DNA of 64,000 nucleotides from Kiritimatiellia bacterium (GTDB taxonomy: Bacteria > Verrucomicrobiota > Kiritimatiellia > RFP12 > UBA1067): contig JAFQYM010000023.1 in NCBI GenBank assembly GCA_017406465.1, forward strand, positions 27,710-91,709. The letters are read 5' to 3'. Shown here in pieces: positions 9,308-18,190 of the stretch (its first letter is position 1; each line of letters opens with the position of its first letter). A program made the translations under genes and the position numbers. Under the pieces are notes generated by a model, which was not told the origin of the DNA, ran no database searches, and saw only the letters and a program-made list of their open reading frames with translations.

Positions 9308-9381
9308 TTGACAGTTATCCCCCATTTCCTACAAAATTGTAGGAATTTTGTAGGAAATTTGTAGGAATTCTTTTCTATACT
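9308..9381 (+). promoter_or_regulatory. Putative operator with four TTGTAGGAA half-sites
   Basis: TTCCTACAA at 9326-9334 faces TTGTAGGAA at 9338-9346, followed by two more direct copies at 9348-9356 and 9359-9367 (10-11 base spacing, one helical turn). The array ends just before a TATACT -10-like box (9376-9381). A TTGACA lies at 9308-9313, too far upstream to pair with that box. The layout suits cooperative binding of a repressor or activator controlling the small gene at 9445 and possibly the KAP gene. Confidence 0.55.
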
Positions 9382-9444
9382 TCCCCGCGTGACTGCGAGT
9401 GCGGTTGCAAGATTTTAGTCAAATCATAAGCGGAGGATTGAACA

Positions 9445-9549
9445 ATGGTACGTAAAGCAAAGCTGATAGTCGATGATTACAAAGGCGAGCTGCTCGAAGT
9501 AGAAGTGGCTTGCCGCAAGAACCTATCCATACAATCCGAGATCGCCTAA
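9445..9549 (+). CDS. Short 34-residue open reading frame, unknown
   Basis: ATG 9445 is preceded by a good CGGAGGA (9431-9437) and by the operator array, so it is probably translated. The product (MVRKAKLIVDDYKGELLEVE...) is charged, with no membrane helix or known motif. The stop lies within material that soon becomes a specificity-subunit fragment, so this may be the intact start of a gene whose remainder was replaced by a deletion junction. Confidence 0.5.
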   Translation: MVRKAKLIVDDYKGELLEVEVACRKNLSIQSEIA

Positions 9550-9566
9550 GCAGGAGTCAAGCTGGT

Positions 9567-9809
9567 ATGAGCTATTATCTCAATTCCTCTGTTTCAATAA
9601 CCGCTGCCCCTTTCGGTCTCCCGGATCATTACTTTGATTCGATAGATTTTTCAACGGCAAGATGTCTTTTTCCGCCGCGCCCCGTGCAGGATCGCATTGC
9701 ATCCATAGCATCATCCATCCGCGCCGAAGCCCGCAAGCTGAAAGCCGACGCAACCGCTGCACTTGATGTGGTAAAGCGGAAGGTAGAGTTGAAAATCATT
9801 GGAAAATAA
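9567..9809 (+). pseudogene. C-terminal fragment of a type I specificity/methylase protein
   Basis: About 80 residues ending in PPRPVQDRIASIASSIRAEA followed by a charged helix with ARKLKADATAALD. This pattern is typical of the C-terminal helices of HsdS or of N6-adenine methylases with a fused specificity region. Nothing upstream encodes the rest, so it is a remnant of a second restriction-modification locus. It ends 22 bases before the KAP gene start. Confidence 0.6.
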
Positions 9810-9831
9810 TTTGAGTAAAGGAGGGATAGAC

Positions 9832-12800
9832 ATGGGATATGTATTCTTAAAGGAGTCTGCTGCCACTGAGGATTTGTTTGACAATCAGCCACACAAACGA
9901 GTTGCTGTAGCATTGGCGGAGGTCATTCGGTCATCGGATACGGGAATGACAATTGGGCTTGAGGGGGAATGGGGTAGTGGAAAGTCAACCGCAATTAAGT
10001 TATTGCAACAGGAACTTGACAAAGAAGCGGATTTGTTTTTGTTTGATGCATGGGCACATGAGGGCGACGCTTTAAGACGATCGTTTTTGGAATCATTGCT
10101 GAGACATTATGTTTGCCAAATTAACAACGGTCTACTTAAGGGGGATGCAACTGAACTTGCGAATGTAAGTAAGGAAGTTGCAAACCAAAGAAGAGTTACG
10201 ACAACTGAGTTAAAAGGGGAACCGACAGGACTTGGCATATGGGCATTCGTTTCGGTGTTAGGGTCGACGTTGGGTGTTGGTCTGCTTTCTTGTTGTCGGC
10301 CAATGACGACTTGCCTGTCGTGGGTGGCGCTGATTTTTGGCGGCGCGTTAGTTTCGTTGCCGTTTGCTGTTGTCATTTATAATATATGGCGTATTATAAA
10401 GTCTGGGAAGGATATCCGAGATCCAGAGCAGTGGTCGTTTCTTGAGACTAGTGGTACTTCCACAGAAGATGAGAAAATCACCCGAGAGACGGAACGCACT
10501 TCAATTGAATTTGAGAATTTATTTACGACTTATGTGCTATCAATGCTTGAGGTCAATAAGGATAAGAAGTTTATAATTGCCATAGATAATCTAGATCGAA
10601 TTAATCCAAAAGACGCATTGAAAATTTGGTCGACACTTCAGACATTCTTGCAGAATCGAAACAATTGTAGCGGAATGCCCGGAGATTTGTATAAGCAGTT
10701 ATGGATTATTGTTCCGTATGATGAGTCGGGGTTAAAACGCCTGTGGAAGGTTTCTAATGGAAATGGGGATGCGCCAGATATCTCAGTTGCCAAGTCATTT
10801 TTTGAGAAGTGTTTTCAGTTGCGAATTGAGGTGCCGACGCCAGTTATGTCCACGTGGGTTCAATATGCCAGAGATCAGGCTGAGAAGATATTTGCTGGAT
10901 GGACAAATGAAAAAATATCGCAGGTTGTAGATATTCTGTGCCTTGTACATGATTCATTAACGGATTCTCCGACTCCGAGAGAGATAAAGACTTATCTCAA
11001 TCAGGTTGCAGTTGCGTGCTTGCTTGCGGATTCGGATGTAGATCTGCGAAGTGTGTGTTATTATGTGCTGTTACGCTTTCTGGATTCTAATACTGTCGAA
11101 GGTGTCAGAAAGAAATTGATAGACGCAGGTTGGCCTCCGGTAACAGTTGCAGCAGGGTTGCCGGAACATGTTAAAGACGATATTGCTGGGCTTACGTATG
11201 GGGTTGGTCCGAAACTAGGACGGGAGCTATTATTGGTTGATCCAATAGAAACGACAGTTAGCAATGAGAATGTTGAAGAGTTTATAAAGTTGCAGAAAGG
11301 TTATGGGGATGGCTTTTGGCATGTTGTGGATTACATTATCAATCAACGAGAAAGTTGGTTTGATCGACAGAATCCTCAATTGTCGTTAGAGTGTTTGCGC
11401 TTTGCAAATATAATGTCGAAGGCAAAAGTCAGCAAAGTGCATTTGCAGGCGCTTTATCAAAAGTTGGTTAAGGTCCTGAACGTATGGTGGTTTGCAGAAA
11501 AAGGGGGATTGGCTCTGCCTTCGGTTTCTAATCACGTTGAAATGCAGCAAGTTGTCGGGCTGTTAGATGTTTTGTCAACAATGGGCGATGTGGAGCGGGC
11601 GAGGAAGGTAGTGCGGGTTTTGTATAATGTGTTAAATTCACAATTAAATGACGTAAACAAGGGGCAGGGTGAACTGACGGATGAGATGGTTGCTGATTTT
11701 GCGGCAATTCTCGACAGTACATCTAATGAAGTAAAATTAAAAGTTGTTCTCAATGCATTGGATGGTAGTGCTCTTTTTCGCTTTGTCACGTTGATTAATG
11801 GACATTTGTTCGGATCTTACTATCAGTGGGTTCGTCCGCCAGCGAATGCGATAGCTACACTAGCAAAGACGATTGTACCAAATAATGACATCCCTCAAGA
11901 AGTCTTTTCGGTCGCCCATTATTTGTCAGAGAGGAATGTAAAGCAGGATTGGTCGATTGTTGTTGAAACCATATTGAGTTGGTTGCGACAAAACATTCGA
12001 AACAACGTTCGAATCACCCAGCCCAACACCGCTCAGTTGGTTATGATAATGATGGAGATTGCATACGTAGGAGGATCGGCCGTTGAAAAGTTAAAAGAGT
12101 TGTTGGCATCATACGAAATATATTCTTATATAGGAAGAAATGCGCGTCCAGAGATTATTTGTCGCGTTGCGATGGTGATGGAGTTTGTGGAACCTGGATC
12201 GGTTGTAGCAAAACGAATTCAGCAAGATGCACTTAATGCTGGAAGTGGATTGCAATTAGTTCGTAATGCCCTGTCGGTCAAAGATGGTTCTTGCGATGAT
12301 GTGTTTATCAACATATTTGATGAGCATTGTCTTAGTGATCGGTTCTGGGATCTTGCGGTTTGCAGGGACAATAAAATTTTGCTGACGTTGGTGCCTAAGA
12401 TTTTGAGGGCGGATGATTGGGACGATTATATTTGTCCGCGTAAGGATTTGTTGTCGCATATGGCACTTTACCGGGCTATTTGCGGTGACGATGTTGAGAC
12501 CTTTAGAAAGACGATGGTAGAGTTGTTGAATAAGGCAAAAGTAGCTAATGTTGCGTTGACGGATGTGTTAAAGATTGATGGATCATTTGTAAAGTATTGG
12601 TCAGAGCTGGAGGCTTTACTTGATAATGAATGTGAATATCATAATGAAGCTGTGGTTGTCGTTGCAATAGTGGAGAAAATGAACTGTGATGAGTTTGTTG
12701 AGTTGTTGACCACCAAGGTAAACGGTGTCAGAGTTTTGAAACGACTTGTAGACTTGGTGCCTGATTTTAAGTTGGGAGTTGAGATGCTGCGCGCACTAGA

Positions 12801-13317
12801 AAAAATAATGCTCGAAGCAAGAACTGAATATTTTGAATTGTTGAGAGATAATGTAGGGGAAGGGTCTTTTGAGTGCATTCTGGGAATGTTGGAACCGCGA
12901 TTTGCATTTGAATTTGGAGAAAGAATGACGGCTAAGATGATGGACGTGTCTTGGGCAGACGAGGCGGATAGCCATTATTTAGATTATGCAAAATTGGCTT
13001 TAACTCCAACAGCGATAGATTCTGGGAAATGCATGCGACGATATAAGGACTGCATTCTTTCGTCCAAATTTGACAAGTTGGTGGGGTGGTTGTTGGTCGT
13101 GCATCAAAAATGCGTAGAAGCGGATGCGTGGGATCCAAGTGACGAGGATAAAATACTAGTGGAGGAACCTTTGGCCCTTGCGTTACAGAATGGATCAGAG
13201 GAACATAAGGAAGATGTTGCTGAAATCGCAAGGACATACGCTTACGACCCTGATGTTCTTCGTGAAAAAGTTAATCAGAAACCGGTGGAAGGTAATGCGG
13301 CTGAGGCACAGGGATGA
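9832..13317 (+). CDS. KAP-family membrane-associated P-loop NTPase
   Basis: Large NTPase of the KAP family (1161 residues); in bacteria KAP proteins are often plasmid- or defence-linked and are characterised by membrane helices inserted within the P-loop domain. Seen here: Walker A GEWGSGKS (residues 45-52), two hydrophobic segments between about 140 and 190 (GIWAFVSVLGSTLGVGLL and ALIFGGALVSLPFAVVIY), then Walker B IIAIDNLDRINP near 248. The remaining 700 or more residues are helical and repeat-like without a known domain. The start at 9832 is chosen for AAAGGAGGG at 9817-9825; the frame extends slightly upstream to 9799. It probably has a defence or stress role given the neighbours; the exact function is unknown. 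Confidence 0.85.
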   Translation: MGYVFLKESAATEDLFDNQPHKRVAVALAEVIRSSDTGMTIGLEGEWGSGKSTAIKLLQQELDKEADLFLFDAWAHEGDALRRSFLESLLRHYVCQINNGLLKGDATELANVSKEVANQRRVTTTELKGEPTGLGIWAFVSVLGSTLGVGLLSCCRPMTTCLSWVALIFGGALVSLPFAVVIYNIWRIIKSGKDIRDPEQWSFLETSGTSTEDEKITRETERTSIEFENLFTTYVLSMLEVNKDKKFIIAIDNLDRINPKDALKIWSTLQTFLQNRNNCSGMPGDLYKQLWIIVPYDESGLKRLWKVSNGNGDAPDISVAKSFFEKCFQLRIEVPTPVMSTWVQYARDQAEKIFAGWTNEKISQVVDILCLVHDSLTDSPTPREIKTYLNQVAVACLLADSDVDLRSVCYYVLLRFLDSNTVEGVRKKLIDAGWPPVTVAAGLPEHVKDDIAGLTYGVGPKLGRELLLVDPIETTVSNENVEEFIKLQKGYGDGFWHVVDYIINQRESWFDRQNPQLSLECLRFANIMSKAKVSKVHLQALYQKLVKVLNVWWFAEKGGLALPSVSNHVEMQQVVGLLDVLSTMGDVERARKVVRVLYNVLNSQLNDVNKGQGELTDEMVADFAAILDSTSNEVKLKVVLNALDGSALFRFVTLINGHLFGSYYQWVRPPANAIATLAKTIVPNNDIPQEVFSVAHYLSERNVKQDWSIVVETILSWLRQNIRNNVRITQPNTAQLVMIMMEIAYVGGSAVEKLKELLASYEIYSYIGRNARPEIICRVAMVMEFVEPGSVVAKRIQQDALNAGSGLQLVRNALSVKDGSCDDVFINIFDEHCLSDRFWDLAVCRDNKILLTLVPKILRADDWDDYICPRKDLLSHMALYRAICGDDVETFRKTMVELLNKAKVANVALTDVLKIDGSFVKYWSELEALLDNECEYHNEAVVVVAIVEKMNCDEFVELLTTKVNGVRVLKRLVDLVPDFKLGVEMLRALEKIMLEARTEYFELLRDNVGEGSFECILGMLEPRFAFEFGERMTAKMMDVSWADEADSHYLDYAKLALTPTAIDSGKCMRRYKDCILSSKFDKLVGWLLVVHQKCVEADAWDPSDEDKILVEEPLALALQNGSEEHKEDVAEIARTYAYDPDVLREKVNQKPVEGNAAEAQG

Positions 13318-13388
13318 ACTTGGGTGCAAATTTTGAGAGTTAATGAAGCAAGGGTGATTTGTAACGGGAGAATCTAGGAGGAATGGCA

Positions 13389-14069
13389 ATGAACTACTGG
13401 AAACTGGGATGCAATTGGGGGCATGGAGCTCCTGACTTTTATCCATTGCTCAAGGAGAATCGGATTGTGATATGTGGTGATTCGCCAATGGCGAAAGGCG
13501 ATTGGTGCTGATTTGCCAAGGACACGATGCAGTTGCCTTGGCGAAGATTGGGTCGGTGCCGGTCCTAAGTACGGTGCGGGTCGATTTACAGGCGGACTTC
13601 GCGAGATTGCTGATAACCTACGACGAGACGAAGTTCGTGGCGAATGCCGCAGAGTTCTACGAGCTGACGGACTCGGAACGATCCCAGTATCAGCTGCAGC
13701 AGGGGATTTGCAGGATTAACAACGCTGAGATTCGTGAGAAGGTTGAAAGCATTTTAACCGCGAGGGAGAAGGCCAAGATGATCACACAGACCACGAAGTT
13801 GCTGAAGAGCAAGAAGAATGTCATTCTGCAGGGGGCGCCGGGAACCGGCAAGACCTACGCGACGGCGACGCTTGCCCTGTCCGTCCTCGGTGTAACGGAT
13901 GTCGATTTCAATGATCATGCGGCGGTGATGCGGAAGTATGAGGAGCTGCGCGGACAAAAGCGCATTTTCTTCACGACGTTCCACCAATCGATGGACTACG
14001 AGGATTTCGTAGAGGGAATCAAGCCGCAGGTGGAGGACGGACAGGTAGGATATTCCGTCGAGAAATTTT
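13389..14069 (+). pseudogene. mcrB-like AAA+ restriction gene, frameshifted and 3'-truncated
   Basis: N-terminal part of a McrB-type GTPase/AAA+ motor (modified-DNA restriction). Good Shine-Dalgarno AGGAG at 13376-13381 and ATG 13389 (MNYWKLGCNWGHGAPDFYP...). The frame stops at 13509, but continuing in the +2 frame from 13502 restores the expected sequence (GDSPMAKGD, then LVLICQGHDAVALAKIG). A single T appears to be missing near 13503. The AAA+ core shows Walker A LQGAPGTGKT and FTTFHQSMDYEDFVEGIKP. Homology ends at about 14069 where a GGGGAC...GTCCCC repeat begins. No mcrC follows. Non-functional unless the frameshift is a sequencing error, and even then truncated. Confidence 0.75.
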
Positions 14070-14124
14070 GGGGACAACTCCCGCGAAAGGGCCGAAAAAT
14101 AAGGGCTTCTTGGGGGCTGTCCCC
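14070..14124 (-). repeat. GGGGAC...GTCCCC dispersed repeat, copy 2
   Basis: Bounded by GGGGACAACTCCC (14070-14082) and GGGGGCTGTCCCC (14112-14124), so its ends form an inverted repeat. The interior matches the copy at 9090 in the opposite orientation. It replaces the expected continuation of the mcrB reading frame. Confidence 0.65.
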
Positions 14125-14186
14125 ACCAGATCTCCGTGGAGGAGTTGTTGTAGGGCAGGGGATGTGCGGTGGAAGAATGAGCTGAC

Positions 14187-17006
14187 ATGGTTGAGGCGTT
14201 TCAGAATGGCGTAATGCGGCTGGCGGTGTGCGGGCTTGGCGTGTCGCTTGCGGCGATGGCGCTGCGCTCGCGGCCGGTTCGTGACGCCTTCGCGCGGATG
14301 CTCGAGATCTGGCGCGGGCTTACGGCGTTCGGACGCTTAGCGGTCTGTTCGTTCCTGCTTGTCGGAATTCTTGTCGGCGGCGACAAGACTAACAGCGTCG
14401 GCAGTCTCCCGCCGCAGCAGATGATGGCTCCGGTGGTGCGGCAGGGGAGCGACCCCCGCTTGACAGGGTTGCCGGCGAATGGTAATCTTGCCGATGAAAT
14501 GCATCTCGTTCAGCCACAGACAACTCGCACAGAACGAAGATTCGCCAACTGGAACGCTCGCGGAGCCTGGCAGGACTCGTTATGGCTGACGTTCGCGGAG
14601 GGCTGGGTCTTCCCGCACGGCTCAAACCACCTCTCCGGCGTAGAGGTCGTTTCCTTCGGGCAGCTCTGGACGGTGCCGTTCGGCGCAAGTGCCGTTGCGT
14701 CGATAGGCGAGCCAGCTTCCCTTGTGCCAGGGCTGTCGTCGTTCGCCTACGAGCTAACGCCGTCCAACTCGTATCGCTTCGCCTGGGATGACGTAGCGAT
14801 CAACCGCGACACAAACAATCTCGTCTCTGCCGAGCTTGAGTTCTTCCGCAACGGCGACGTCTCGGTCACGACAAACGGCGTCGCGGCGTATTTGCCGCGC
14901 GAGCTTCCGTTTCAACACGATGGCTTCGGGCAGGACGATGAATGGGTGACGGCGAACTTCACGAACGCGACCGAGATTCTTGCCGTCGGCTACCCGCAGT
15001 GGGTCGATCAGCAAGTCGGCGTTGGCCTCACGAACGGGCTATACAAATTCACGGCGACGATATATGACGATCCCCCAGAGACGGTTCAGCTTGTCGTCGG
15101 CGACTTGTCGGTCGCGGTCACCAATGCTGGCGAATACGTTTTTCTTTTGGAGAAAGGAATCGAATATTCGTTTGGAACAGGCTTCCCTGTTCCAGGTGTC
15201 GAGTACGACATAGCTGACGATGTTCCGTCAGAGCCGTTGAGAATGCTTCGGTCTAACGGCGGTTCTGCCGCACCTTGTACATGGACCGTGGACGGCGGGT
15301 GGAGCATCCTTCAAGAACCGACAGGGCTCTTCAACGGCGTCGTTCTGATGATGCCTGTCCTGCAGGGAACCCCTGATGTCGCGCACCTCTGGCCCGAGGA
15401 CTTCCCCGCGACATTCACTGCGGTCCTGTCCGATTGCGCCAGCCCCGAGTCGGTCACGTATGAGTGGGCGTCCGATGGCGATGCCTGGGATATTGCGACG
15501 CCGCATCAGGCCACGACGGTGGTGAGCCCCAGGTCAATGCCAAACTATGCGACGGGTGGGCTTTCCGTGTCTGCGACGATAAGGAATCGGACTTTGACAT
15601 CCAGTCTGCTTGGCGTGTCGTATGGGACGAACAGTTTTCCGTCGGTCGGACTTTCCGTCTGCTATCCCTCGGTCACGTTCCTCAACGACGACTACAGGTC
15701 CGACAGAGTCTATCCGCTTGATGTCGTGGTTACTTCCGACGTGCCAACGAGCGGCGTCGTAACAGTCACGCATACAGGCGACGACGACCACTTGATTTAC
15801 ACGAACACGGCTTTGACTGGATCCCTCAAGAACTTCACCATGACTTTCGGCGCCCATGGGTTGACCAAGTGTGCGTCAAATCGGTTTTACGTGATTTCGA
15901 GGCATATCGGCGGTGGTTGCTTTTCCGCAAACTGTCGGCTTGCCGACGGAGGCATGTTGTCCACGAATGTGACCTACAACGTGATAGAGCCGTTGTGCAG
16001 ACTCGTTACAAACGAAGAGGGACCGGATGGAAGATATGTCAATCCGTCGCGACTCGTGTACGGGACGAATGCATGGCTTTCGGTGTCAGTCAACGGGAAC
16101 TTCTCCCCGAACGACGTCAGGTGGGCGATAACGCCGCAGACGGGGCGGATAATCGAGCGGCGGGGCTATATGGTGAAGGTCGAGCCCATTGCGTCGAGTG
16201 GGACGGTGGTGGTCGAGGCCAGGTTCAACTCCGATCCCCACCAGCCGAGGTTCGAAATGCCGATCGTGCAGCAGAGAACGATACCCGTTCGTGCGTTCGT
16301 AGTCAAGGCACCACCTGGCGAGACTCAGGTACCAAACTCTAGAGTTGTCGGCATGGTCGAATATGCAAACAGGATCTACGATCAGGTTGGAATACGCTTC
16401 AACCTTCTTTCAATAAGCCGCGATGTGGGGACGACCAACGACTGGGTGCTTGCCGAATACGATGTTGACCCAATGACAGGTGCGACAAATCGGAATCAGA
16501 TATCCGTTCAGGCCATTAGGCTGATGAACTCCTATACAAACCATGACTGCCTCGAATTGTATTTTGTCGGTGTGATTACTAACAACAATGCTGCGGCTTT
16601 TATGTCGAGGCGGGGCATTGCCATATCGCAGCAGGCAACCTTGCATGTTGTCGCCCATGAAATCGGTCACGCCCTTGGGCTGTCAGATTGTTATAACTAT
16701 TCTGAAGCTGATTCTAACACGACGGAGGATTTCTCGAAAATCGACATTTCATGGGCTTGCTTTGCATCACGGGCGCGCGATTGGGGTAGCGCGCTGGGAA
16801 GAGGTTTCTATGCAAGGTCGAACAAGTATGCCTTGGTGCAGCAATCATTCCTCATGTATGGAAGAGATGGTAAGACGTCGGTCGACATTCCAGACGGAGC
16901 CGTTTTGAGCATTTCAAACAAGGCAATATCTGTTAGTTCTGCATACCATGTCCCTGTGGGGGCTTCTATTATAAAGCAAAACAACAACGAGGTGTACAGC
17001 CAATGA
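14187..17006 (+). CDS. Membrane-anchored extracytoplasmic protein with putative zinc metalloprotease domain
   Basis: 939 residues. One hydrophobic helix near the N-terminus (about residues 50-66, RLAVCSFLLVGILVGG) suggests membrane anchoring with the rest outside the cytoplasm. The middle is rich in Asn, Thr, Val and Gly and beta-like. Near the C-terminus is HVVAHEIGHALGLSD (His824-Glu-x-x-His), which fits the metzincin-type zinc signature HExxHxxGxxD with Asp as third ligand. A peptidase role is thus likely, with unknown substrate. In-frame ATG 14214 is an alternative start. The stop overlaps the next gene by four bases (ATGA), so the two are translationally coupled. Confidence 0.75.
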   Translation: MVEAFQNGVMRLAVCGLGVSLAAMALRSRPVRDAFARMLEIWRGLTAFGRLAVCSFLLVGILVGGDKTNSVGSLPPQQMMAPVVRQGSDPRLTGLPANGNLADEMHLVQPQTTRTERRFANWNARGAWQDSLWLTFAEGWVFPHGSNHLSGVEVVSFGQLWTVPFGASAVASIGEPASLVPGLSSFAYELTPSNSYRFAWDDVAINRDTNNLVSAELEFFRNGDVSVTTNGVAAYLPRELPFQHDGFGQDDEWVTANFTNATEILAVGYPQWVDQQVGVGLTNGLYKFTATIYDDPPETVQLVVGDLSVAVTNAGEYVFLLEKGIEYSFGTGFPVPGVEYDIADDVPSEPLRMLRSNGGSAAPCTWTVDGGWSILQEPTGLFNGVVLMMPVLQGTPDVAHLWPEDFPATFTAVLSDCASPESVTYEWASDGDAWDIATPHQATTVVSPRSMPNYATGGLSVSATIRNRTLTSSLLGVSYGTNSFPSVGLSVCYPSVTFLNDDYRSDRVYPLDVVVTSDVPTSGVVTVTHTGDDDHLIYTNTALTGSLKNFTMTFGAHGLTKCASNRFYVISRHIGGGCFSANCRLADGGMLSTNVTYNVIEPLCRLVTNEEGPDGRYVNPSRLVYGTNAWLSVSVNGNFSPNDVRWAITPQTGRIIERRGYMVKVEPIASSGTVVVEARFNSDPHQPRFEMPIVQQRTIPVRAFVVKAPPGETQVPNSRVVGMVEYANRIYDQVGIRFNLLSISRDVGTTNDWVLAEYDVDPMTGATNRNQISVQAIRLMNSYTNHDCLELYFVGVITNNNAAAFMSRRGIAISQQATLHVVAHEIGHALGLSDCYNYSEADSNTTEDFSKIDISWACFASRARDWGSALGRGFYARSNKYALVQQSFLMYGRDGKTSVDIPDGAVLSISNKAISVSSAYHVPVGASIIKQNNNEVYSQ

Positions 17007-18064
17007 AATCACGTTCGATATTTTCTGCAATAATAACTGTCGCCGCACTGTCGGCTTCTGCGGACGTTCTTAATGTGGAGGTTCTGGATCTTGACGCTCC
17101 TCGTGAAGAACCGCCTACTGTCGTTCCTACGCGTCCGCCGGATGACCCCGAGCCAGTGAACGAGCCGTATGAACGACCGACGCTGCCGGGATCGGAAGAG
17201 GTCACAAACCGCGTTGCTGAGGCGCTGCTTTTCAGGGCATGGGGTGCAGTCGTGGATTACTTTGACTCTGTGGATGAGAACGGCGTAGAATATACGACAC
17301 AGTTGGTCATTCCGACATGGACATGGGAGGGGTTCCTTGGTGAAGACGAGACGAATGGTGTCACGCGTGCCGCCAAGAAGGCGTCGTTCGACTGGTATCT
17401 TGGGCACCTTGCGACAAACTGCTGCGCTAATTTCTCTGACGATCAGACAAATTATGTGCGTATCGCCTTGAATGAATGCAGGGATTTGAAATACACGAAT
17501 GCCTGGCAGTCTTTGAAGGGTATCGCGCTGAATTCGAGTGCGCCGTATCGCGGCTATGCCGGAGAGCTTTACGAACAATACGGGCCACTTGATGACTTTA
17601 TGACGGATTTTTGCCTTGACGTAGAGACGAATGCCGTGCAGATGACGTTCGAGGAGCGTGGGGATATTGTCGGCGAATATACGTCGCGCCTCCATTCCTT
17701 GCCGCCTGGGAGCAATGTTCGGCAGCGTGGAGTCGCTGGGCTATACGCGAACCGCCTTTCAGACTGTTCAAGGGCAATTCCAGTAGACGAGCTACTTGTC
17801 GCCTCCATGCCGGGCTATGAGTTCAGCACGAATCGTCTTGCTGCCGCGCTATATGTTTTATCGTGTACCAACTCCTGGTCGGAGCAGAACGCCTATTTTA
17901 TTGGTGTGACAAATGCCATCGAGAACGCGCTGAACAACCCATGTCTGGATGTCAATAATGTCAACAAATGCTCAGGAGCAGGTACAGGAATACATCGATG
18001 CCGGCATATTGTATATACCAGAGTGACTGTTGCGTCTTATGATAGGTTGGTGTTTGAGGAGTAG
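17003..18064 (+). CDS. Secreted protein of unknown function, partner of the putative protease
   Basis: 353 residues with a signal peptide (MKSRSIFSAIITVAALSASA, cleavage before DV). A Pro/Glu/Asp-rich stretch follows (about residues 30-60), then a helical domain with paired cysteines, which fits an exported protein. No family recognised. It overlaps the upstream protease gene by four bases and is followed after six bases by another exported small protein, so the three probably form one unit. Confidence 0.75.
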   Translation: MKSRSIFSAIITVAALSASADVLNVEVLDLDAPREEPPTVVPTRPPDDPEPVNEPYERPTLPGSEEVTNRVAEALLFRAWGAVVDYFDSVDENGVEYTTQLVIPTWTWEGFLGEDETNGVTRAAKKASFDWYLGHLATNCCANFSDDQTNYVRIALNECRDLKYTNAWQSLKGIALNSSAPYRGYAGELYEQYGPLDDFMTDFCLDVETNAVQMTFEERGDIVGEYTSRLHSLPPGSNVRQRGVAGLYANRLSDCSRAIPVDELLVASMPGYEFSTNRLAAALYVLSCTNSWSEQNAYFIGVTNAIENALNNPCLDVNNVNKCSGAGTGIHRCRHIVYTRVTVASYDRLVFEE

Positions 18065-18070
18065 ACTCTT

Positions 18071-18190
18071 ATGAAGAAATTGATAGCGAGCGTTTTCATT
18101 TTGGCTTGCGTCGTGGTAGCTTGCGCCGATGACGGCGAAGCACGCATTAGTATTACGAATTATCTTGATGAGATATCGCACACAAATTAA
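18071..18190 (+). CDS. Small exported peptide, 39 residues
   Basis: ATG 18071 opens a frame with a clear signal sequence (MKKLIASVFILACVVVACA) and a short mature part (DDGEARISITNYLDEISHTN). It lies six bases after the preceding gene. It may be a genuine small secreted protein or the start of a longer gene truncated by an early stop; the sequence after the stop (to about 18350) gives no continued family signal. Confidence 0.55.
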   Translation: MKKLIASVFILACVVVACADDGEARISITNYLDEISHTN

